DNA of 46,942 nt from positions 1 to 46,942 of the forward strand of contig CAJOOG010000045.1 of assembly GCA_905236045.1 (NCBI GenBank), in the 5' to 3' direction. The stretch comes from an uncultured Denitrobacterium sp. (lineage in GTDB: Bacteria; Actinomycetota; Coriobacteriia; Coriobacteriales; Eggerthellaceae). Below are positions 23,874 to 31,563 of the stretch, piece by piece (position 1 is the stretch's first letter; each line of letters opens with the position of its first letter). Under the pieces are notes generated by a model. That model searched no databases and was not told the origin of the DNA. It was given only the letters and a program-made list of their open reading frames with translations. The position numbers and the translations under genes are program-made.

Positions 23874-24182
23874 TTACTTCGCGAACTTGGCGAGCAGCTT
23901 CTCCTTCTGATTGGAGCCCAGACCGCCGACGCGACGATTCTCGTCGATCCCTATCTCCTCCATGGCCTTCTGAGCGGTAACGGCCCCAACGCCGGGAAGA
24001 GAAACGAGGATCTGCTTGACCTTGGTCTTCTTCGCGATATCGTCATCGCTGGAGAGAACGTCCGCCAGGCTCGTCTTGCCGGCCTTGATGTCTGCACGCA
24101 GGGCAGAGCGCTTCGCGCGGGCGATCTTGGCCTTTTCGAGAGCGGCGGCACGCTGCTCGTCGGTCATCTTGGGAAGTGCCAT
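23874..24182 (-). CDS. mihF: Integration host factor, actinobacterial type (mIHF)
   Basis: A 102-residue basic DNA-binding nucleoid protein that bends DNA and is needed for site-specific integration and chromosome organisation in Actinomycetota. The sequence begins MALPKMTDEQRAAALEKA, the usual start of this family, and carries the helix-two-turn-helix core around VKQILVSLPGVGAVTAQKAM with a conserved GVG turn and a GLGSNQ segment. I prefer the ATG at 24182: AAGGAG is 8 nt upstream, whereas it is only 2 nt from the ATG at 24188. Monocistronic, with its own terminator. This gene is the best taxonomic clue in the window. Confidence 0.9.
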   Translation of the reverse strand: MALPKMTDEQRAAALEKAKIARAKRSALRADIKAGKTSLADVLSSDDDIAKKTKVKQILVSLPGVGAVTAQKAMEEIGIDENRRVGGLGSNQKEKLLAKFAK

Positions 24183-24221
24183 ATTCATGTCTCCTTGTCT
24201 ATATCGGACAATATGCGGGCA

Positions 24222-24230
24222 ACTATAGCA
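24222..24230 (-). promoter_or_regulatory. Extended -10 element for mIHF
   Basis: The minus strand reads TGCTATAGT, an extended -10 (TG-N-TATAGT). It implies a start near 24215 and a leader of about 33 nt. No good -35 is seen. Confidence 0.45.
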
Positions 24231-24374
24231 CTAGCTGGGCCAATCTGCAGCCGAAATAGCACTTTTTCTAACGAATCCCATGCTTAGAGGGTCTATCGAG
24301 CCCCTATAGGCCCGGAATAGAGGTCAGAAGAGCCCTAGAGGGACACCTGTAAGCCGTATCGGGGGTAGCTGCCG

Positions 24375-24448
24375 CGTGCACCGGCGCCGAACATGAAAAA
24401 ACCTCCCGGTCGGGAGGCTGAACTCACATGGTGGACCGTCGGGGACTC
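24375..24448 (-). repeat. Direct repeat copy A (tRNA-Lys 3' end plus terminator)
   Basis: These 74 bp are identical to 24560-24633. On the minus strand each copy begins with GAGTCCCCGACGGTCCACCA, the T-arm and acceptor end of tRNA-Lys including CCA, continues through the terminator hairpin, and ends at GGTGCACG. This copy is detached from the tRNA body. It may be an attachment-site duplication. Confidence 0.85.
24396..24417 (-). terminator. Duplicate of the tRNA-Lys terminator
   Basis: Identical to the terminator at 24581-24602 because it lies within the second copy of the direct repeat. It would catch read-through from the tRNA unit. Confidence 0.85.
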
Positions 24449-24559
24449 CGGATTTGCCGGGCAAATCCGAACCCTCCCTCGCAGGCTCGGTCGGGCGAAT
24501 TCCCACGAACGCGCCACTGGCGCGTTCGAAGAGGGGAATTCCACCTCATCGGTTCGAGT
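24449..24559. other. Palindrome-rich spacer between the two repeats
   Basis: These 111 bp contain CGGATTTGCC/GGCAAATCCG (24449-24469, 1-nt centre) and CGAACGCGCCA/TGGCGCGTTCG (24506-24528, 1-nt centre). The latter is nested inside GAATTCCC (24498-24505) and GGGAATTC (24534-24541). No ORF of note. It could be the remains of a small mobile element. Confidence 0.7.
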
Positions 24560-24633
24560 CGTGCACCGGCGCCGAACATGAAAAAACCTCCCGGTCGGGA
24601 GGCTGAACTCACATGGTGGACCGTCGGGGACTC
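24560..24633 (-). repeat. Direct repeat copy B, overlapping the functional tRNA-Lys
   Basis: Identical 74-bp partner of 24375-24448, offset 185 bp. It contains the last 20 bases of the intact tRNA-Lys with CCA and its terminator. Confidence 0.85.
24581..24602 (-). terminator. Intrinsic terminator after tRNA-Lys
   Basis: The minus strand reads CCTCCCGACCGGGAGGTTTTTT: a 6-7 bp GC stem followed by six T. It is 11 nt past the CCA end. Confidence 0.9.
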
Positions 24634-24689
24634 GAACCCCGGACCTTGGGATTAAGAGTCCCCTGCTCTACCAACTAAGCTAACGGTCC
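24614..24689 (-). tRNA. tRNA-Lys(CTT)
   Basis: Cloverleaf on the minus strand: acceptor GGACCGT/ACGGTCC, D-arm GCTT..GAGC, anticodon loop CTCTTAA (anticodon CTT, reading AAG), T-arm CGGGG-TTCGAGT-CCCCG, discriminator A and encoded CCA (24614-24616). The 27-43 pair is G-A. It is followed by a strong terminator and lies downstream of tRNA-His. Confidence 0.95.
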
Positions 24690-24774
24690 GTGTATGTGCT
24701 CTCGCGCTTTCGAAATCGCGCACGTTATTCTATGACAGCATCTCGCACGGTGCAAGATTTTTTTCATAGCGCGC

Positions 24775-24852
24775 TGGGGTGGCTGGAGAGATTCGAACTC
24801 TCGACCTCCAGAGCCACAATCTGGCGCCCTAACCAACTAGGCCACAGCCACC
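24775..24852 (-). tRNA. tRNA-His(GTG)
   Basis: Minus strand. The encoded G-1 (24852) pairs with C73, the identity element of tRNA-His. Acceptor GTGGCTG/CAGCCAC, D-arm GCCT..GGGC, anticodon loop TTGTGGC (GTG), T-arm GAGAG-TTCGAAT-CTCTC, CCA encoded at 24775-24777. Probably co-transcribed with tRNA-Lys 85 nt downstream. Confidence 0.95.
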
Positions 24853-24867
24853 GTGACGCGAGTTAGA

Positions 24868-24896
24868 ACTATAAGACAGCGCACGCGGGCGCGCAA
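24868..24896 (-). promoter_or_regulatory. Promoter of the tRNA-His/tRNA-Lys unit
   Basis: The minus strand shows TTGCGC (24891-24896), a 17-bp spacer and TATAGT (24868-24873). The start is predicted about 8 nt before the 5' end of tRNA-His. Confidence 0.65.
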
Positions 24897-24987
24897 GCGG
24901 TTCAACATTTCTGCACTAATCGCGCGGGCGGCCGACGTGAGTTTATCGAATGCTCATGGCCTTCAGGTCGAATTGGCTCTTTCAGGC

Positions 24988-24993
24988 TAGAAT
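24988..24993 (+). promoter_or_regulatory. -10 element placed for a leaderless antiporter transcript
   Basis: TAGAAT ends 6 nt before the GTG start at 25000, so transcription would start at or next to the first codon. No ribosome-binding site precedes the GTG. The same TAGAAT hexamer precedes tRNA-Arg and the glycosyltransferase gene. No clear -35. Confidence 0.4.
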
Positions 24994-24999
24994 GGGTCC

Positions 25000-27024
25000 G
25001 TGGAAGTTTTCGTGCTCATAGTTCTCCTCATCGTGTCCGTGCTCGTCTCGGCCATACTCGAGCGCGTCATCCCGCGCGTGTCGCTCCCCCTCATCCAGAT
25101 CGCGCTCGGCGTTCTCATCGGCATCATCGCCACGCAGCCGATCGAGATCGACTTCGACCCGGAGTTCTTCCTCATCGTCTTCATCGCGCCTCTGCTCTTC
25201 AAGGACGCCAAGGAATCGGACAAGCTCGGGCTCGTTCGCAATCGCCAGGCCATCTTCTCTCTAGGTATTGCGCTAGTTATCGTTATCATGCTGGTCGTGG
25301 GCTTCATCGCCCATCTCATCGAACCGAGCATCTCCCTTGCCGCCGCCTTCGCCCTCGGCGCCGCACTCGGCCCCACGGACGCCGTCGCCGTCTCCTCCCT
25401 CTCGGAAGAGGCGGACCCCAGTCGCAAGGAGAACGCCTTGCTCTCCGGGGAGGCCCTCATCAACGACGCCTCCGGCGTCGTCGCCTTCCAGTTCGCCATA
25501 TCCGCCGCCGTCACCGGCACCTTCGCCGTCGCCACGGCGGCTTGGAATTTCGCCATCGCCTTCGTCGGCGGCATCCTTTTGGGGCTTCTGCTGGGCTGGC
25601 TCGCGAACAAGATCTCGGAGCTGCTCATCCGCTTCGGCCTCGATTCCCCCACCTTCCACGTCCTCTTCGACGTCGCCATGCCCTTCATCTTCTACCTGGT
25701 GGCCGAGCTGCTGAGCGTCTCCGGCATCCTGGCGGTCGTCGCCGCCGGCATCGTCATCAGCGTCTCGCAGAACCGCAGGATCGGGCCTACGGCAGCCGAG
25801 CTCTCCATCGTGTCCTCGAGCGTCTGGAGCGTGCTCGCCTTCGCCCTGAACGGCGTCGTCTTCACCATATTGGGCATCGAGCTGCCCATGGCCATGGACG
25901 ACAGCTGGTACTCGACGCAGGTCAGCAACGCCAACCTCCTGCTGCTCGTGGGCACCATAACCGCCGTCGTCGTGCTCACCCGCTTCATCTGGGTGCTCGC
26001 GATGGAAGCCTTCGGGAAGGACAGGGAGACCAAGGAGCGGCGCGGATGGTACCCCGGCATCGTGCGCTCTGCGCTCGTGACCACCATGGGAGGCCCGAAG
26101 GGCGCGGTGACGCTCTCCGTGGTGCTCACGATCCCCCATCTGCTGAACTCCGGCGAGGCCTTCCCGCAGCGCGACCTCATTATCTTCGTCGCCTCCGGCG
26201 TTATCCTCTGCACGCTGCTGCTGGCCAATTTCCTCTTGCCGGTCCTGGCCCCGAAGAAGGACGAGGAAGAGGAGAACGAGGAGACGAAGGCGGCGCGCAA
26301 GATAGAGATCTTCCGACGCGTGGTAGAGCGGCTCACGGCCGTGCGCACCAGGGAGACGGCAGCGAGCACCAGCCTGGTCGTGGCCTCCTACAACGACCGC
26401 ATCACGCGCCTGCAAACTGCTCACGACCTCGAGACTTTCTCTGAAAATGATTTACGCGTAGAAATCGTTACCCATCAAATCAACTATCTCGACGAGCGTT
26501 TGGAAGCGAATGACATCGATAGCTACGAGGGTTATCGTTATATCCGTCGCCTCATGGGCTTGCGCAACCGCCTCATAAAGGACCGCTCGCCGTGGAACCC
26601 CAAGGAGATCGCGCACCGCCTCCGGCAGGTCTCGCGCTCGCTGAAGGCGCGCAAAGCATCGTCCGTTCCGCAGCAGACGGCCTCCATACGCGCGAACGAG
26701 ATCCATATCCTCTCTCTGCAGGAAGCCGTGCGCTACCTCGACTGGCTGCTGCAGAACGATTCCCCCTACCCTGCCGAGACCATCTCCCATGTGATGCTCT
26801 CCTACCAGCGCAGCCTGCGCAACGCCCAGCAGAATTCCCCGAGCATCACCTCGTTCGCCCGCACGGCGGATAAGGTCGGCCAGATTCAGCGCCTGGCCTA
26901 CAACATGGAACTCGATGAGGTGCAGAAGGCGCTCGACGAGAAGCGCATCAGCCGCGCGACCGCCAAGGAGATGCGCGAGAACGTCTACCTGATGCTGGTA
27001 GACCTGGAAGTCCTCGGAGAATAG
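25000..27024 (+). CDS. Na+/H+ (cation:proton) antiporter, CPA1 family
   Basis: A 674-residue membrane protein exchanging Na+ (or K+) for H+ in pH and sodium homeostasis. Residues 1 to about 425 carry about 12 hydrophobic helices. Signature elements are ALGPTDAVAVSSL (substrate-pore helix) and GEALINDASGVVAF, with the Asn-Asp pair of CPA1 exchangers. The last 250 residues form a charged cytoplasmic tail with helical segments, as in NhaP/YjcE-type proteins. The start is the GTG at 25000; the only upstream ATG (24992) is out of frame. It faces argS tail to tail across a shared hairpin. Ion specificity cannot be told. Confidence 0.88.
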   Translation: MEVFVLIVLLIVSVLVSAILERVIPRVSLPLIQIALGVLIGIIATQPIEIDFDPEFFLIVFIAPLLFKDAKESDKLGLVRNRQAIFSLGIALVIVIMLVVGFIAHLIEPSISLAAAFALGAALGPTDAVAVSSLSEEADPSRKENALLSGEALINDASGVVAFQFAISAAVTGTFAVATAAWNFAIAFVGGILLGLLLGWLANKISELLIRFGLDSPTFHVLFDVAMPFIFYLVAELLSVSGILAVVAAGIVISVSQNRRIGPTAAELSIVSSSVWSVLAFALNGVVFTILGIELPMAMDDSWYSTQVSNANLLLLVGTITAVVVLTRFIWVLAMEAFGKDRETKERRGWYPGIVRSALVTTMGGPKGAVTLSVVLTIPHLLNSGEAFPQRDLIIFVASGVILCTLLLANFLLPVLAPKKDEEEENEETKAARKIEIFRRVVERLTAVRTRETAASTSLVVASYNDRITRLQTAHDLETFSENDLRVEIVTHQINYLDERLEANDIDSYEGYRYIRRLMGLRNRLIKDRSPWNPKEIAHRLRQVSRSLKARKASSVPQQTASIRANEIHILSLQEAVRYLDWLLQNDSPYPAETISHVMLSYQRSLRNAQQNSPSITSFARTADKVGQIQRLAYNMELDEVQKALDEKRISRATAKEMRENVYLMLVDLEVLGE

Positions 27025-27026
27025 AG

Positions 27027-27072
27027 AACCCCGCCCGGGAATTGAACTGCACCCCAGTTCTTGGGCGGGGTT
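27027..27072. terminator. Shared bidirectional terminator between the antiporter and argS
   Basis: AACCCCGCCC (27027-27036) pairs with GGGCGGGGTT (27063-27072), and an inner GAACT/AGTTC stem extends it. It lies between two convergent genes; T-rich ends exist on both strands but are short. Confidence 0.65.
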
Positions 27073-27100
27073 GCATTCGCAGGACCCGGCCGCGCTTGCG

Positions 27101-28825
27101 CTACATCTTCACCGGGGCGGAGATGCCCAGCAGCCCCAGCGTTATCTCCAACACGATGCGCACGCTGTCTATAAGCGCCAAGCGGGCGTCCTGCAGAGCC
27201 TCGTCCTCCCCGAGCACGTGGCAGTTGGTGTAGAAGGAATGGAAGAGGCCGGCCATTTCCTGGCTGAAATGCGTCATGCGAAACGCCGCGCGATCGCGCG
27301 CAGCCAGCGCCACGAACTCCTGCAGCGTCTCCATCTTGCGCATGAGCGCTATCTCGCTCGGATCCACCAGCAGCGAGAGGTCCACGTCGGCGGGAATGAC
27401 CTGCGATGCCAGCTCGTCCATGGAGATCTCGCCGCCCGTGGCCTTCGCATGCAGTTCCTCGGACGCCGCATTGCGCAAGATGCTGCAGATGCGGGCGTGG
27501 GCGTACTGCACGTAATAGACCGGGTTGCTGGCGTCCTTCTTCTTCGCCACCTCGATATCGAAGTCGATGGTCTGATCGGCGCCGCGCGAGAGCATCATCC
27601 AACGCGTGGCGTCGACCCCCACCTCGTCGATGACCTCCTCGAACGTGACCATCTCGCCCGTACGCTTGCTCATGCGGACGGGTTTGCCGTTGCGGAAGAG
27701 GTTCACCAGCTGCCCGAGCATGACCTCCAGCGCACCGGGGTAGCCCCAAGCGGCCAGCATGGCCTCGCAGCGGGCGATATATCCGTGATGGTCGGCGCCC
27801 CAGATGTCGATGAGGTGATCGAAGCCGCGCTGCATCTTATCGTAGTGATAGGCCACGTCGCTGGTGAAGTAGGTGTACTCGCCGTTGCCCTTGCGCAAGA
27901 CGCGGTCCTTGTCGTCGCCGAAGTCGGTGCTGCGGAACCACAGTGCGCCGTCCTTGGAGTAGAGGTATCCGCGCTCGTCCATGGCCTCGAGGGCCTTGTC
28001 GACCTGGCTTTTGCCGTTCTCATCGAGCTCGTAGAGCGTGCGCTCGCTGAACCAGACGTCGAAGGTCGTGCCGAATTCGTCGCAGATGCGATGCTGCTCG
28101 GCGAGCTCGTAGGCGTAGGCGCGTTCGCGGAAGTTCACCAGGCGCTCCCCCTCGTCGGCATCCACCCACTTGTCGCCGTCTTCGGCGATGATCTGCTTGG
28201 CGATGTCGATGACGTAGGAGCCCGCATAGCAGTTCTCGGGAAGCGGGACGTCGTACCCGAGCTCTTGCAGGTAGCGCGCGACGACGCTGTTGCCGAAGTT
28301 GTCCATCTGCGAGCCGTGGTCGTTGATGTAGTTCTCTTCGTGAACCCTGTACCCGGCGTGGCGCATGACGCGCGAGGTCGCATCCCCGAGCGCCGCCCAG
28401 CGACCGTGACCCACATGGAAGGGGCCGGTCGGGTTCGCGGAGACGTATTCGATGTCCACGTAATTGGGGCCCTCCATGGTGCTCTTGCCGAAATCGCGCC
28501 CCTCCTCGCGCACGGCGCGAACCACGCTCTGATGCGCCGTCGTCGTAAGCTTGAAGTTGACGAATCCCGGGCCGGCTATCTCCACCGAGGAGACCAGGGG
28601 GCTTTCGGGAAGATGATCGGCGATCGCCTGCGCTATCTCGCGCGGGTTCGCGCTCGCCTGGCGCGCCAGACGCAGGGCATCGGTGCATGCCCAGTCCCCA
28701 TTGGCCTCGTCGCGCGGACGCTCGAGGGACGCCTCGGGCGCCTCTTCGAGCTTGAGGCTCCCCTCTTCGATGGCCGCAGCGCAGGCAGCTTTGACGAGCT
28801 TTTCCAGTTCTTCGCGAATCTGCAT
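27101..28825 (-). CDS. argS: Arginyl-tRNA synthetase
   Basis: A 574-residue class I aminoacyl-tRNA synthetase that charges tRNA-Arg in the cytoplasm. Visible marks: the N-terminal Add1 domain (about 1-100), ANPTGPFHVGH with the HIGH-type motif HVGH at 127-130, the long DHGSQMDNFG block, RMSKRTGEM as the KMSKS counterpart, and the DALR anticodon-binding C-terminus ending LGISAPVKM. The start at 28825 (MQIREELEKL) has GAAGGGA 8 nt upstream and matches the family's N-terminus; a longer frame from 28861 has no family match. tRNA-Arg(TCT) lies 5 kb away. Confidence 0.96.
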   Translation of the reverse strand: MQIREELEKLVKAACAAAIEEGSLKLEEAPEASLERPRDEANGDWACTDALRLARQASANPREIAQAIADHLPESPLVSSVEIAGPGFVNFKLTTTAHQSVVRAVREEGRDFGKSTMEGPNYVDIEYVSANPTGPFHVGHGRWAALGDATSRVMRHAGYRVHEENYINDHGSQMDNFGNSVVARYLQELGYDVPLPENCYAGSYVIDIAKQIIAEDGDKWVDADEGERLVNFRERAYAYELAEQHRICDEFGTTFDVWFSERTLYELDENGKSQVDKALEAMDERGYLYSKDGALWFRSTDFGDDKDRVLRKGNGEYTYFTSDVAYHYDKMQRGFDHLIDIWGADHHGYIARCEAMLAAWGYPGALEVMLGQLVNLFRNGKPVRMSKRTGEMVTFEEVIDEVGVDATRWMMLSRGADQTIDFDIEVAKKKDASNPVYYVQYAHARICSILRNAASEELHAKATGGEISMDELASQVIPADVDLSLLVDPSEIALMRKMETLQEFVALAARDRAAFRMTHFSQEMAGLFHSFYTNCHVLGEDEALQDARLALIDSVRIVLEITLGLLGISAPVKM

Positions 28826-29040
28826 GGGGATGTTCCCTTCCTCGGGCGTTTTCCTGTTCACGCGATTCTAGCACCGCCCGGCCCGGCCGAACGCGGAAAA
28901 TAAGCTCCAATCGTAATTATGCACAGAGAATTCAATTTAGCTGGGGTTATCCCAAAAAGTATGCGATAAAACTTAATGAATATGCAACCGCCGACATCGC
29001 GCACAAGCCTGGCGGCGAGATGCGCGAGGCCGTCGGGCGA

Positions 29041-31344
29041 TCACGAAACCGCGGAGGAGACCACTTTCGCGTAGGCCTCCCTGCCCTCGTCGGAGAGGTG
29101 TTCGCCATCGCCTATGAAATACTCGTCGTGCCCTTCGCTGGCCGCATGCCAATCGACGATGCGGCAGTTGTCGTGCTCGGCGGCCAAGGCGGCTATGTCG
29201 TCGTTGTTCTGGTCGCAGAAGCGGCCGGGCATGCGGACGTTCACTACGTAGATGGTCTTCGAATCCCCCACCGCATCGTAGATCTGGTCCAACTCGCCCT
29301 GCTTGAAGCGATCTTCGGTGCCCACGGCCACGACCACCTTGTCGCCGACCACGTTCTTCTGGGCGTAATCGCCGTAGGTCTCGGCAATCTTGTCGGGCAT
29401 GCGCCCCGCGGCGCAATCGATGCAGCCCTCGGGGAAGGCCGCGGCGAGCTCGTCGCTGGCATCGAGGGGCACCCCGTCGCCCAGGAACAAAACCGAATAC
29501 GTCTGCTGGGCAGTAGCGGGAAGCTCGTAGCCTATCGTGTCGCGAATGAGATTCACGAAGGCCCATTCGCCGTCGCTTCCCTGCCGAATATGCTCGCCGT
29601 CGTTCCAAAACCAGCCGTCTTGGGCGGCGGAGAGCCCGAACCAATCGATGAGCCCCACGTTGTCGTGCGCGGAAACGCATTGCGCGATGAGCTCGTTGTT
29701 GGCGTCGCGGAAGTCCTCGATCATGCGGTTGTTGATGAACCAGACCTGCTTGCCATCCCCTACCGCCGCCACCAGATCCTCGAGGATCTCGGCGGTCAAT
29801 TCGCCATTCGAGCCCAAGGAGAAGACGACGGTATCGCCCACGACCCCCTGCCTGTCGTAATCCTCGTAGATTTCGATGCCCTCCTGGGCCTGGCGACCGA
29901 TCTTGCAGTCGATGGCGGCATAGGGGAAAGCCTCCGACATCTGAGCCTCCACGTCGAGCATGACCGAATCGCCGATGAAGACGACATCGTGCACGCCGGA
30001 AGCGAGCGGCTGCTTGAGTGCAGCGGCCGTCGTGCGGCTCTCGTCGCCGACGCCGCCCATGGCGTCCACGCGAGGGACGAAAGCGAGGCCCACGCAGGTG
30101 ACGACCAAACAGGCCGCCATGACCGTGGCCATGATGCGCTCCGGGAGGGGAAGCAGGTCCCGTTTGGGTTTGGGCGTGCCGGCGGAAGTGGAGGACCAGC
30201 CCGCCCTGCGCCCGCCGAAGGTCTCGGAGAGGGTGCTCGCCAGGCGGCCGAACCAGCCGCCATGGCGGATGGGCTCTTCGATGAAGCGAAACGAGAGGTC
30301 CGCGGCGAGGAAGGACAGCGCGATCATGAGCACCTGAAGATACCAGGGGCTGCCCGTGGTGCTGTTGGGGTTGGTGAGCAGCTCGATGATGGGATAGTGC
30401 CAAAGATACAGCGAATAGGAACGCTGCCCGAGCCAGACCAGGGGCCTTGCACCCATGATGCGCGAGATGAGGCTGCCCTGCGGCGTAATGGCCGCAACCG
30501 CGGCAGTGGAGAGGATGGAGACCAGCAGGATGCCGCCATAGTAGGAAAACGGGCTGAAGCCATCGACGAACACCATGAGGAGCACAAGCCCCGCAATGCT
30601 GCCGAAGCCGACCGCCTCCCAGAGCAGCCGTCCGCCCGGCACCTTGTCGATAGGCGTAGAGCCCCTGCGCTTGAAGGGCCACACGAAGGCGAGCCAACAG
30701 CCGAGCAGGATGCTCATGAGGCGGGTGTCGGTGCCGTAATAGACGCGCGTGGGATCTTCACCGGGCACGTAGAGCACCGCCATGAGGATGGCGGAGAGGG
30801 CGGTGAGGACGAGCAGAATGCGAGGGATGGTGCGCCTGCCGCCGCGCAGCCGGGTAAGCAGAAGCAGCACAGGGGGCCAAACCAGGTAGAACTGCCACTC
30901 GATGGCGAGCGACCAGTAGCACGTAAGCGGGCTCGGCTGCCCGGCAGAGGCGAAATAAGATTCATTGGCGAAAATCTTAGACCAGTTAATGTACATGAAA
31001 AGCGAGGGCAGAATGTCGTCGCGCATTTTGGTGAAGAGGACATGGTCGAAGAGGATGCAGAGGGCGGCAGTACCCAAAATCATGGCAACGACCGCGGGCA
31101 TGAGCCGGCGTACGCGCCGGACGTAGAAGCCCGCAATGTCAATAGTGCGGGCGCGCGAGAGCTCCTTGAGGAGGCCGCTGGTAATAAGGTAACCGCTAAT
31201 GATAAAGAAAGAGGTAACGCCCATGAGGCCGCCCTGGGCGAAAGGGTAATTCATGTGGTAGAAGAGCACGCCGAGGCAGCAAACGGCGCGGAAGCCGTCA
31301 ATGGAGTTGACATAGACCTTATGCTTTTGGCTTGCGACTGACAA
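29041..31344 (-). CDS. OatA-like acyltransferase with two C-terminal SGNH domains
   Basis: 767 residues. Residues 1 to about 380 form an acyltransferase-3 domain of about 10-11 membrane helices (FYHMNYPF with the catalytic His, FFIISGYLIT, YWSLAIEWQFYLVWP, YSLYLWHYP, RFIEEPIRHG). These proteins move acyl (often acetyl) groups across the membrane onto peptidoglycan or surface glycans; the acceptor here is unknown. Two extracytoplasmic SGNH domains follow. The first has GDSVM (Ser460), GSNG and DGEH. The second reads GDG (Gly624) and GTED instead, but keeps DGEHLSDEG, so it lacks the nucleophile and the oxyanion Asn. The start is a TTG at 31344 with GGGGA 4 nt upstream. Monocistronic. Confidence 0.85.
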   Translation of the reverse strand: MSVASQKHKVYVNSIDGFRAVCCLGVLFYHMNYPFAQGGLMGVTSFFIISGYLITSGLLKELSRARTIDIAGFYVRRVRRLMPAVVAMILGTAALCILFDHVLFTKMRDDILPSLFMYINWSKIFANESYFASAGQPSPLTCYWSLAIEWQFYLVWPPVLLLLTRLRGGRRTIPRILLVLTALSAILMAVLYVPGEDPTRVYYGTDTRLMSILLGCWLAFVWPFKRRGSTPIDKVPGGRLLWEAVGFGSIAGLVLLMVFVDGFSPFSYYGGILLVSILSTAAVAAITPQGSLISRIMGARPLVWLGQRSYSLYLWHYPIIELLTNPNSTTGSPWYLQVLMIALSFLAADLSFRFIEEPIRHGGWFGRLASTLSETFGGRRAGWSSTSAGTPKPKRDLLPLPERIMATVMAACLVVTCVGLAFVPRVDAMGGVGDESRTTAAALKQPLASGVHDVVFIGDSVMLDVEAQMSEAFPYAAIDCKIGRQAQEGIEIYEDYDRQGVVGDTVVFSLGSNGELTAEILEDLVAAVGDGKQVWFINNRMIEDFRDANNELIAQCVSAHDNVGLIDWFGLSAAQDGWFWNDGEHIRQGSDGEWAFVNLIRDTIGYELPATAQQTYSVLFLGDGVPLDASDELAAAFPEGCIDCAAGRMPDKIAETYGDYAQKNVVGDKVVVAVGTEDRFKQGELDQIYDAVGDSKTIYVVNVRMPGRFCDQNNDDIAALAAEHDNCRIVDWHAASEGHDEYFIGDGEHLSDEGREAYAKVVSSAVS

Positions 31345-31500
31345 AAAATCCCCTGCAATTAGCGCCTAACTGGGGGACACTCTACCATATACGGGGAGTG
31401 AAGAAGCGTGGCGGAAGGGAAAGTTCGCACTAGCATCGAAGGGCGAAGAAGCGTCCGAAGAGAGGGAGCAGGGAACGACAACAAAAGGGAGCGGAGAGCG

Positions 31501-31534
31501 GACGACCCGGCGTCGGGAGGACGGCCGGGTCGTC
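31501..31534 (-). terminator. Stem-loop after arcC
   Basis: Perfect 11-bp stem GACGACCCGGC (31501-31511) with GCCGGGTCGTC (31524-31534), 30 nt past the arcC stop. No strong T-run, so its strength is uncertain. Confidence 0.6.
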
Positions 31535-31563
31535 TTGCACGGGAAATGACTCTATGGATCGTC

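Noticed and set aside
24375-24633. Two-copy repeat as a CRISPR array
   Set aside because: There are only two copies, 74 bp long, with a 111-bp spacer, no cas genes, and each contains a tRNA end and a terminator.
24324-24655. Short ORFs on both strands at the tRNA-Lys repeat
   Set aside because: They run through tRNA sequence, terminators and palindromes; the repeat itself creates the similar peptides.
27071-28903. Plus-strand ORF of 610 codons opposite argS
   Set aside because: argS on the minus strand has HIGH- and KMSKS-type motifs; the plus ORF is antisense.
29020-31341. Plus-strand ORF of 773 codons opposite the acyltransferase
   Set aside because: The minus strand encodes clear acyltransferase-3 and SGNH motifs; the plus frame is a shadow.
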